Shown: piece after piece, positions 27,243 through 34,954 of the stretch
Numbering within the stretch: position 1 is the stretch's first letter
How the letters are laid out: every line of letters starts with the position of its first letter
Position numbers and translations under genes: made by a program
Notes under the pieces: model-generated
Seen by the model: only the letters and a program-made list of their open reading frames with translations
Told to the model about the DNA's origin: nothing
The model's database searches: none
Source of the DNA: Chrysochromulina parva
Taxonomy: Eukaryota > Haptophyta > Prymnesiales > Chrysochromulinaceae
Reading direction: 5' to 3'
Length of the DNA: 43,315 nucleotides
Assembly: GCA_002887195.1 (NCBI GenBank)
Contig: PJAB01000097.1
Span: forward strand, 1 to 43,315

Positions 27243-28934
27243 TCAGCCAGCACAGCGCTCTCGCCTGGGCACTACACCGGCGGGCAGAGGCCTGTACTTT
27301 TCATAGTCGTCGTCGTGTGTGTACGAGAGGCACACGAGGTCCGGCTTGTCTGCCTCGTCCGCCTCCGGCCGTGCGACCTTATTCATATAGTCCTTGGACG
27401 CGCGGAAGGTCGACGACTTGTTCCACAGGATGAGGTTGTACCGCTCGCCGCCCAGGATGTCGTCGGCGCCGTGCCGGTGATGCCCTGCGTGCATGATCGC
27501 GCGTCCCTTGACGTGCTGATGGCGATACGAGAATGTGCGCTCCCGCCCGCCGCCACGCAGCCCACAGAAAGTCAGCCCCGCGCCCGTGAACTCCTTGCCC
27601 AAGCACACGTTGAGCGTCACGTCGCATGCATCCGTGTGCATATCGAGACCAAGGTCCTCCCCGTGCTTGTACTGCACCATGAAGGCGTGGTGATGGTCGA
27701 CGTGCTCGCCCTCGACTGGAAAGAGCGCCGCGGCGAGCGCCCGCACGTAATGGCGCTGCAGCGCGTCGATCGTCTTCTCCATCCCAATCGAGTTGAGAAC
27801 CACGCCGTACCGGTTCATCGAATTGGGACGCACCACGGGCAGCCCGGACGAATCGTAATGCTCGAGCTCGCAGAGCAACCTCTCGCAGAACGAGGGCGAG
27901 AGGAAGTCGAAGGCGAACACTCCCGGACTCACCTCCTCCACGAGCGCGCGCACGGCCGCGGCCGTCGGTGGACCGTGCGCAAACGCCGCCGCAAAGCTCG
28001 GCGCGAACCACGAGGGCTGCGGCCGTTGGAAGAGCTCCGTGTGCAGGCACAAGCTCTGGTACGCCGCACACGTCTGCGCATCCTCATGGTGCGAGGCGGC
28101 GACGCGGTACCACGCGGCCTCGTGGGCGTCCTTCGCGGCCTCGTGGGCGTCGTCCGTTTCCTCGTGAGCGTCCGCCGGCCTCCACCTTGGTAAAGGCCCC
28201 TCAAGCGCCTTGACGAACATCGCGAGGGCCATCGCGACCGTGTATGATCTCTCTTCATCGGACCACTCCTTCTCCTCATCGTCGTCCTCTCGCTGTCCAC
28301 CCGATGTTGTTGAATGAGCCAACGTAGTTTTAGCGCTGCTCGGAGCCCCGTCAGCGGCCGTCGTTGCCTTTGGTCGCTTGGCTCGCCGATCGGCGGCGTC
28401 CGCATGGTCAAGCGCCCGCTTGCCTCCGCCATCGCTTGAAAACGCGCTGCCGCCAGCGACGGAGCTACCACTGCTGCATGCACCAACTGATGGCATCGTC
28501 GTCACCTCCATCGCACCAGCGCGCACACGCTCGAGGCACTCGTAAAAGCTGTCTTCGAGCTGGCCCTCGTATGGGTCACGAGTCTCCACCTCTACGTGCG
28601 AAAAGATGGAGAGTACCAGAATGCGTGGCGGCAGCTGTGGGTAGCAGCGAGGCACGCGCACGAGCACGCGGTACGAACTGCCGGCGTACAGCGTACCCGC
28701 CGGCCCGTGCACATTGCACTCCCAGCGCCACGCAAAGCGGGCCCATTTGTTGCGGCCACGTTGCTGCTCCAGTTGCATGGGTGTGGGTGCTGCGTCGTTA
28801 TCGGCGGTCGTATCGTACCACGATGGCGGATTCTCGATGATGGCCGCGATTTCATTGCGAACGAGCGTCTCAAGGGCCTCGGAAGAGAGGCACCCAACCA
28901 GGTTGTCGACCAATGCTGGCTGTCTTCGGCGCAT
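27243..28934 (-). CDS. E2-like (UBC-fold) plus OGFOD2-like 2OG-Fe(II) oxygenase
   Basis: 563 residues from the first ATG; the longer frame starts at GTG. Residues about 59-130 read like a ubiquitin-conjugating fold: WECNVHGPAGTLYAGSSY, then YPQLPPRILVLSIFSHV. After an acidic low-complexity insertion, EWSDEERSYTVAMALAMFVK fits the later E2 Trp-Ser helix. No HPN motif is seen, and the only nearby Cys is in FYECL, so it is probably not a working E2. The C-terminal half matches OGFOD2/prolyl-hydroxylase-like oxygenases: iron ligands H-T-D in LDMHTDACDVTLNVCLG (about 432) and H in HAGHHRHGADD, with the 2OG-binding Arg in GERYNLILW. It is an oxygenase of unknown substrate. DAHEAAK-type repeats link the halves. 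Confidence 0.82.
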   Translation of the reverse strand: MRRRQPALVDNLVGCLSSEALETLVRNEIAAIIENPPSWYDTTADNDAAPTPMQLEQQRGRNKWARFAWRWECNVHGPAGTLYAGSSYRVLVRVPRCYPQLPPRILVLSIFSHVEVETRDPYEGQLEDSFYECLERVRAGAMEVTTMPSVGACSSGSSVAGGSAFSSDGGGKRALDHADAADRRAKRPKATTAADGAPSSAKTTLAHSTTSGGQREDDDEEKEWSDEERSYTVAMALAMFVKALEGPLPRWRPADAHEETDDAHEAAKDAHEAAWYRVAASHHEDAQTCAAYQSLCLHTELFQRPQPSWFAPSFAAAFAHGPPTAAAVRALVEEVSPGVFAFDFLSPSFCERLLCELEHYDSSGLPVVRPNSMNRYGVVLNSIGMEKTIDALQRHYVRALAAALFPVEGEHVDHHHAFMVQYKHGEDLGLDMHTDACDVTLNVCLGKEFTGAGLTFCGLRGGGRERTFSYRHQHVKGRAIMHAGHHRHGADDILGGERYNLILWNKSSTFRASKDYMNKVARPEADEADKPDLVCLSYTHDDDYEKYRPLPAGVVPRRERCAG

Positions 28935-29126
28935 TGCCGCGGCACGAGGCGGAGGACAAAAACTTCTGTGACATTTCACAGAATGAGCTTGTGAAATGCG
29001 GTTTGGCTCAAGTTTTGTGGCTATCCCAGAGCCTTGACAAAGTAAGTTTTTGTAACGACGTGGTCACGATTGTGGTCACTGTCGGCTTGGGACGCGCCAC
29101 CGACCGCCAGCAGCTTGAACCACACC
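28935..29126. promoter_or_regulatory. Divergent promoter region, OGFOD2-like and ankyrin genes
   Basis: The 192-bp gap between divergent ATGs has the inverted pair TGTGACATTTCACAGAATG-type sequence near 28967-28985. It presumably contains both promoters. Confidence 0.4.
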
Positions 29127-29894
29127 ATGGACGAGGTCGCGTCCATGTCGCTCTCGCAGCTGCGCGCGACTATCACCGCCGCCGGCCTCAGCCACGCTGA
29201 TTGCCTCGAAAAGTCTGAGCTGCAGGCGCGGGCTCGTGAAGCACTCACAGCCGCAGTCGTGCAGCCGACGGAACAGGTTGAGAGTGCTGAGGAAGGCATG
29301 GAAGCAGAGGCTTGCGACGCGGACATGGCCGAGGAGGAGCCCGCATGGGACCAGCGCATGTACCCGATTCTCGAAGCGGCGGAGCAGGGTGAAGCCACGA
29401 TCATGGGCCATCTGCTTGACATGAATGGCCTCGGTGTGGACACCCCCGGTGAGGACGGCGACACAGCCCTGCACATCGGCTGCTTGTACGGTAAGATCGA
29501 GGTCGTGCAGGAGTGCCTCCGGCGCGGCGCGGTCGTGACGGCACTCGATGAGGACCGCTCAACGCCTTTGCACGACGCCTGTGCGGGTGGTTTCTACGAG
29601 ATCGCAAAACTGCTGCTTGACGCGGGCGCGCCCATCTTTGTGCGTGACAGCGATGGTGACACGCCACTCCATCTTGCCGCTCGAGGCGGCCACGGTCACG
29701 TCGCTGAGCTGCTGATGCTGCGCGCCGGCGAGGCCACCGCGCAGGAGATGCTTGCGACGCAGAATGAGCTGGGCGAGCGACCTGTTGACCTGGCCGAAGA
29801 TCCCACACTGGTGGCGCGGCTGCGCAATCTGGCAGCCGCCGACGAAGAGGACGAGGATTCAGACGAGGAGATTGGACCGCAGGCCAAGCGGTGA
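29127..29894 (+). CDS. Ankyrin-repeat protein with SAP-like N-terminus
   Basis: 255 residues; the ATG lies in a strong CACCATGG context, and upstream in-frame TTG was not used. Residues about 7-45 (SLSQLRATITAAGLSHADC, then LEKSELQARAREAL) form a short two-helix domain like SAP/LEM-type modules. An acidic linker follows, then about four ankyrin repeats: GDTALHIGCLYGKIEVVQEC, STPLHDACAGGFYEIAKLLL, DTPLHLAARGGHGHVAELLM and a degenerate last one with GERPVDLAED. The C-terminus is very acidic (DEEDEDSDEE). Ankyrin repeats bind proteins; the partner is unknown. Confidence 0.9.
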   Translation: MDEVASMSLSQLRATITAAGLSHADCLEKSELQARAREALTAAVVQPTEQVESAEEGMEAEACDADMAEEEPAWDQRMYPILEAAEQGEATIMGHLLDMNGLGVDTPGEDGDTALHIGCLYGKIEVVQECLRRGAVVTALDEDRSTPLHDACAGGFYEIAKLLLDAGAPIFVRDSDGDTPLHLAARGGHGHVAELLMLRAGEATAQEMLATQNELGERPVDLAEDPTLVARLRNLAAADEEDEDSDEEIGPQAKR

Positions 29895-30754
29895 GCCAGC
29901 TGAACACTCACATACGTGGGCACGCCTCGGTACGGGTCGATCGCCGCTGCGGTGCAGCTGAGAAAATCCCATTACGGCATCCGGCCCTCGCACACCTGAC
30001 CGACCGCGACGTGCGCGAACGTGGAAATCCAACTACGCGCCCGCAGACGTGGGATGGAGAGATGCGAGAAGGGATGGAGAGATGCGAGAATCAGCCCGCG
30101 ACCCACAGTGTAGCCGTGGGTGATCCGGAATCAAGTATCAAGATGATCCATTATGCGCCTCGTGATTCGATGGATCGCTAGGCCGCTAGACGTTCGCGGA
30201 TTGACGTTCCGCACGGTCGGACTTCAGTTCACGAACGGAAGGGTGACCCTATTCGATTAGGGTGCGTTGGCCGTTGCACACGACGCCGACCCGGTGAGAC
30301 ACGAGACAAGCGCCGAGCTCAATTGTAATTGAGCGCGAGACTTTAAACGTCTAGTACGGTGACCGTTGCGGTGGCTCTCGTCTCCAGAACGCTCGCGGGC
30401 TGGCCGGGCTACCGTACAAGAACGGAACAGTAGAAAACCGCACCGCGGGGGCGGCCGACCGCTCCACCCGGGTACGGCCGACGGTAAGTTAACACCTCGT
30501 AGTCGGTAACGCACCCAACACCGTGCCGAGGAGGCGATCGGGTACTACAGTATGATGTATGTGGCACGACTCTCGGTGACCACGTCCGGTCGACGGCGCT
30601 CATCTCTGACTCTGTGTCGATCTCACACTGGGTGTTTACTCTGTTTCTTGCACTCGGACCGTGTCGTCGGGATCTCGTTCTGTTTTGTGCTCCTCCGGAA
30701 CTGAGCGTGACGGCATCACTCTCGATGCGTAGCGGCGGGTGTCAGCATGGGGCT
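29895..30754. other. 860-bp convergent intergenic region, no gene seen
   Basis: No convincing frame on either strand. It contains a perfect 20-bp direct duplication at 30051-30090 and an inverted repeat ACCCTA-TTCGAT-TAGGGT near 30246-30263. Composition is more even than in the genes. Confidence 0.5.
30051..30090 (+). repeat. 20-bp direct duplication, 2 copies
   Basis: Two adjacent perfect copies of GGGATGGAGAGATGCGAGAA. Confidence 0.95.
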
Positions 30755-32113
30755 TCACGCGGTCGGCTGGAGCTGCTGCCACGCGCCGGCGTGCCTTTGC
30801 GCACCCTGGGGCACCTTGGGGCCCCTGTACTCCTTCTCCTTAGAAGAGGTTAACTCTTCGCCCTTGTAGACCGGGCTGCTGCCACTGATGCGCGTCGGAC
30901 TCTTTTTCTTCCCTTCATCATGCGACTTTGAGGTTGCAGAGATCATCTTGGCAAGCTCCTCGTCCCGCGCGATCTGCGCTTCGGAGCTCAGCCTGGTCTT
31001 TCCTTCCTTGTTTTTGATATTGGTCGGCACCACCTTCTGCTTTGGCGGCGGCGGCGGAGGAGGAGGAGGCGGCTGCTTCTTCTCAAAGCGCATGGCGGCG
31101 GCGTGGGCGGCGGCGGCTTGATAGTCGGGGTGGGCATATGTGGGCGGCGGCGGCGCCATCGTCGGCTGCATCGTCTCCCGTGGGGGCGGCATTAGCGGCG
31201 CGGGCGCCGTGGCGGGCGGCGGGGGCGGGGGCGGCGGTGCAAACTCCACCGCGGGCTGGTAGCGCGAGACGTACGTGGTGCTCACCTTGTCGGACATTCG
31301 GGGGAGAGACGGGAATGAGACCGGCGTCGGCGGCGCCGGCATGAGGTACGACGTGCGACCGGCGGAAGTATGGAAGGCTTGCAAGGCCATTCGCTCCTGC
31401 GCGGCCGCGGCCGCCGCCTCGCTCTGAAGAGCCTCGAGCCGCTGCGACCACAGTGCGTTCGAGACGACCTGCCACTCCATCCGCACCGGCTTCTCGGGCG
31501 GCGGCGGCGGCGGCGGCGCAAGTAAGGATCGCGAAGGCGGTGGCGGCTGGGGCTCTGCCTCACGCTTCAGCAGCTCGAGCTGCTTCGCCGCAGAGCCCGG
31601 CGGGACCTCCTTGCCCTTGGCCCAGCCGGCGACCGAGGGGTGATTATAAGCTGGCTCAGGCTCGGGCGCGCTTTTGATCGGTGGCGGGCCCTTGGCCTTG
31701 GGCCCCTCCAGCTGGATCGAGCTCGTCTTTGCGGACTGCGTCCGTAAAATCTCGTTGTCCCGCGCAATCTTGCGGCGCAGATCCGCAGCGTCCAGCTGGC
31801 CGAGCGGGTTGAAACCGCCCTCCTCCTCCTTTACATACTTCATGTCCCAAATGGTTCTGTTATGGATGATCGGATCGCCCCACATTGCCATGCCACCAAC
31901 CTTCGCACGGTTGTCATCAGCCGACAGGCCCGCTGTCGATAGTCCTCCACTCATCTCGGTGCGGTCATTGTACATGTTGAACCATTCTGCAAGAGCTCCC
32001 TTCGGCTCGACCTTGGGCGCACCCGTCTTGCTCGAGATATTGGTGTTCGAAGACGAGCCGCCGCCGGTCAGCATGGCCTCCCGACGGTCGACGACGGGGT
32101 TGGCGAGACGCAT
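30755..32113 (-). CDS. Proline-rich protein of unknown function
   Basis: 452 residues from the first ATG; the frame runs on upstream to a GTG, and a CTTGCAG acceptor-like site there makes a further 5' exon possible. The first 150 residues look globular and conserved in style (GALAEWFNMYNDRTEMSGG, then AMWGDPIIHNRTIWDMKYV), with a short helix DAADLRRKIARDNEILR. The rest has four polyproline runs of 6-10 residues and Ala-rich helices, then a basic tail (GKTRLSSEAQIARDEELAKM). Polyproline runs like these bind profilin, SH3 or WW domains, so an actin or splicing link is conceivable, but no defining domain is seen. Confidence 0.65.
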   Translation of the reverse strand: MRLANPVVDRREAMLTGGGSSSNTNISSKTGAPKVEPKGALAEWFNMYNDRTEMSGGLSTAGLSADDNRAKVGGMAMWGDPIIHNRTIWDMKYVKEEEGGFNPLGQLDAADLRRKIARDNEILRTQSAKTSSIQLEGPKAKGPPPIKSAPEPEPAYNHPSVAGWAKGKEVPPGSAAKQLELLKREAEPQPPPPSRSLLAPPPPPPPEKPVRMEWQVVSNALWSQRLEALQSEAAAAAAQERMALQAFHTSAGRTSYLMPAPPTPVSFPSLPRMSDKVSTTYVSRYQPAVEFAPPPPPPPPATAPAPLMPPPRETMQPTMAPPPPTYAHPDYQAAAAHAAAMRFEKKQPPPPPPPPPPKQKVVPTNIKNKEGKTRLSSEAQIARDEELAKMISATSKSHDEGKKKSPTRISGSSPVYKGEELTSSKEKEYRGPKVPQGAQRHAGAWQQLQPTA

Positions 32114-32432
32114 GTTCCCACGGCCCAAAAATGTTCCTGCAAGTTTCGAAGTTTGAACGAAACGTTGATCCACTAGTTTGTGTCAGGTATGAGCGAGACC
32201 CGCGGACCCGCACACACGACCCGCACCCCGGCGAATGAGGAGAATATGCATGCACATTTACAGCGGATCGCGATAAAAGCGCGATTGGAAACTTGTACAA
32301 CTGTCGGTGTACTCGTAGGCTCTAGAGTGGTCATCTCCAAGGCGAGAGAGGGCCTCTCTAAAGAGATTCTCTCTAGCTAGGCAAGGTAGGCGAGGCAAGC
32401 CGAATGGAAGGCCGTTGCCCCGCCTAGACTCC
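32114..32432. other. Intergenic, no gene seen
   Basis: This lies between the proline-rich gene start and the transporter stop, both minus strand. An imperfect inverted repeat of AGAGAGGGCCTCTCT type occurs near 32344-32372. It could form a hairpin near the transporter 3' end. Confidence 0.4.
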
Positions 32433-33610
32433 CTAGGCGGGCCCCTTGAGGCCCTTCAACTCTTCAGCGCTCTCCTCTGAGGCGTATTTGGGCTCGATGA
32501 CGTACAGGATGCAGCCAGGGCACACGGCATCGAGGCAGTCCGAGTAGCCTCCGCTCGAGGCTTGCTGAATGTGCCCGTACAGGAGGACCCCGATCATAGC
32601 GACGGACACGCCCGCGATGTTGTTGATGATCTGCTGCGTGTCGCCGGCGCCACTTGAGAAGAAAACGTAACCGCCGGTGAGGACGAGGCACGTCTTTGCG
32701 TGTCCCACCACCTGAAAGGTGATCGGGCTCGTACGCCCGATGAGACCAAAGGAACACAGGTTCACCGCGAGTGCAAGGATGCACGTGCCGAGCACAATCC
32801 AGAGAGTGTGCTGCTTGACATGGTCGCCGGCGAACGCGAGCTCGAAGAAGCGCACAGCCGTGTCGCACGGGGCGCCCGAAGGCGACGGCTCGTAGCAGTA
32901 GCACTCAGTCGCGATCGACACGGCAGCTGCCTGGATCGATTGCCACGGCGCAATGCCCGCCTGCAGCTGCGTGGCGCTGATGCCAAACTCCTTCTGCTTG
33001 GTGCCCTGCCAGATCTGGAAGACGGCGGTCGAAAGCACGGCCAGCACGCCAAAAATGAGGCCCGTAGGCCGCAGCTCGACATCAGTCACCGTCGCGATGG
33101 CGACGCCCGCGAGCAGGATGGCGAGTGAGAGCTTGACCTTCGTCGTGGTGTACACGGCGTAGGCGACCGAGTTGATGACGAGCGTGACCGGCACGATGGT
33201 CAGCTTGGTGACCTGGTAGAAGCCGACCGAATTGTAGTTGAGCGACAAATTCATGAAGCCGATCGAGGCGAAGCCGAAGAGGGCTACCTTGAACTTCTCC
33301 ACTTGGCTCATGCCTGGCTCAGGGTTGGAATACACTCCGGCCGCATACAACATCTGGTACCACAGCCACGTGAAGACGAAGTGGAAGAAAGAGAGCGACA
33401 TCGGGAAGTGGAAGCCGCCGTTGAAGACCTGGCGCATGCGGAGGAGGTGCGCGCAGAAGAGAGCAGAAGGCAACGTTACTCTATGCCAGCGAACCGCACG
33501 TGCCGCTGATGGCTGGGTTGCGATCCGCGAGTGCGCACCTGCTTGTTCACGAGCACGAGTGCCACGGAAGAGGCCACGTTGCCCACCGCGTAGGCCATCG
33601 CGCTCACCAT
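32433..33610 (-). CDS. Triose-phosphate/nucleotide-sugar transporter family protein
   Basis: Two exons, 33610-33539 and 33428-32433, give 355 residues, the family's usual size. Exon 1 encodes exactly the first helix MVSAMAYAVGNVASSVALVL ending VNKQ, the classical hydrophobic-NKQ/NK start of this family. Exon 2 continues VFNGGFHFPMSLSFFHFVFT and about nine more helices, including SLNYNSVGFYQVTKLTIVP and TSPITFQVVGHAKTCLVLTG, both strong family signatures (the second is typical of UDP-sugar/GDP-sugar transporters). It should be a Golgi/ER antiporter, less likely a plastid-envelope carrier as no plastid leader is seen. The unspliced frame reading into 33773 is not the gene's N-terminus. Substrate is unresolved. 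Confidence 0.9.
33429..33538 (-). other. Intron in transporter gene, 110 bp
   Basis: Donor CAG|GTGCGC and acceptor CGCCAG|GTC, phase 0. Removing it joins VNKQ to VFNGGF. Confidence 0.92.
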
Positions 33611-33931
33611 TTGTCAGGCACAACACGGTGTGACTCGGCTGGTTCGCTTCCCGTCGGGCTTGCTTGCGCTTTGCGGTGAAATCGACTTTTGTTGACTTTG
33701 TACCGCGGCCCCGAACGGGGGAAAGGCAAGGGTAGCTTTTGACGCCCCTTCGCGGCCGCGCGTGGGCGTGCAATTAACCTATCAGAGTGTCTCCATCGTC
33801 CGACGTCCAATCATACGGAACAAATCGAGACAGTCCCCGTTGTATTTACCGCAGATACCGCATCTCAAGATCGCGTCTGTTCTCCTTCTGTTCTCCGGCC
33901 TGTGCGTGTGCCGTGTGCGGCCCCGCGCATA
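33611..33931. other. Intergenic, transporter upstream region
   Basis: This lies between the transporter ATG and the uS7 stop, both minus strand. It presumably has the transporter promoter; no element is called. Confidence 0.4.
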
Positions 33932-34744
33932 TCAGATCGCCTGTTCACCGCGGTTGGGCGCCGAGGGCCGTGGGGGTGGCTGCTCGCTCATGACGCCCTG
34001 CAGCCGCTTGTTCGCGCGCCGTCCGCGTGGCCGGTACTCCTTGCGGTCGAGGTCGATGGAGCCAGGAGTTTTCGAGTTACCCGCGCGCCAGCGGAAGTGC
34101 GCGGCCGCCTGGTTGGCTACGGCGGCCTTGTGCACGTCCTCCTTTTTCTGGATGGCGGAGCCCTTGTACTGGTGCGCCGCAAGCAGCTCGGCGGCGAGGC
34201 CCACGTCAAGCGACTGGCCGGTGCGCTTGCGTGCGGCGTCGCGGATCCACTTCATCGCCTGTCCCTCGGCGCGGCGCGGGTTGAGCGGGAAGGGCACCGG
34301 GCCCGACTTGAACGTGCGCATCTCCATCATGGGGCGCACGTTCTCGAGCGCGCCGTAGAAAACATCCTGCGGATCATGGCCGCCGTCGCGCAGCCGCACG
34401 AACGCCCTCCAGAGCAGCTTCCGCGCAACCTCCTTCTTGCCTGACATCATGATGATGTTGACGAAGCGTGCGTACTCGGGGCTCTCCCATGTCAGAAAGG
34501 CGTTGGGGCTCGCACCCCGCACAGCCGGTTCGTCGCTCACCGCGCCGACGAGCGGCGCCGCTTCGATCGTGCCACCACCTCTGGCCGACACAACGCTCGC
34601 ACACAGACTGCGGGCAGGCACGAAGACGGCGGCGAGCGGCGCGGAGCGTGCGAGTTGGCGGTGGCTGCAGGACGCGAGCGGCAGCGCGGCCAAGCTGATG
34701 CCCGCGCGCTGGCTGCGGAGGGAAGTGACGAAGGCTCGTCGCAT
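33932..34744 (-). CDS. Mitochondrial small-subunit ribosomal protein uS7
   Basis: 270 residues, ATG start. The uS7 core is clear: YARFVNIIMMSGKKEVARKLL, DVFYGALENVRPMMEMRT, PLNPRRAEGQAMKWI and KGSAIQKKEDVHKAAVANQAAAHFRW. uS7 binds the 3' major domain of 16S-type rRNA and nucleates assembly of the small-subunit head. The first 45 residues are basic, Ser/Ala-rich and without a strong hydrophobic core (MRRAFVTSLRSQRAGISLAA), which fits a mitochondrial presequence better than a complex-plastid leader. Red-lineage plastids usually encode their own rps7, which also favours mitochondria. The C-terminal 50 residues extend beyond the bacterial protein. Divergent from the SLOG/SLATT gene. Confidence 0.93.
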   Translation of the reverse strand: MRRAFVTSLRSQRAGISLAALPLASCSHRQLARSAPLAAVFVPARSLCASVVSARGGGTIEAAPLVGAVSDEPAVRGASPNAFLTWESPEYARFVNIIMMSGKKEVARKLLWRAFVRLRDGGHDPQDVFYGALENVRPMMEMRTFKSGPVPFPLNPRRAEGQAMKWIRDAARKRTGQSLDVGLAAELLAAHQYKGSAIQKKEDVHKAAVANQAAAHFRWRAGNSKTPGSIDLDRKEYRPRGRRANKRLQGVMSEQPPPRPSAPNRGEQAI

Positions 34745-34954
34745 GCGGCTGTTTTTCTTTCACGTACACACACTTATACCGGACGCGGACACAAAGTACG
34801 GTCGCGTAGCACGTTTGGGGGACGTTGGAAAGCATGATTTCGAAAATGGCGAGGCTTGCATGAAATTGCATGCTTGCAGCCGTTCTGTGGTAGGCACCCG
34901 TTGAATCTGCACCCGTTGTTTGTTTCTGGAGCAGTGTTGGCGTCGTGTTCGAAT
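34745..34954. promoter_or_regulatory. Divergent promoter region, uS7 and SLOG/SLATT gene
   Basis: The 210-bp gap between divergent ATGs presumably holds both promoters. A TTG-started extension of the plus-strand frame into it was rejected. Confidence 0.4.

Noticed and set aside
33539..33773. N-terminal extension of the transporter as an unspliced frame
   Set aside because: The residues are basic low-complexity, whereas splicing to 33610 restores the family's first helix and NKQ motif.
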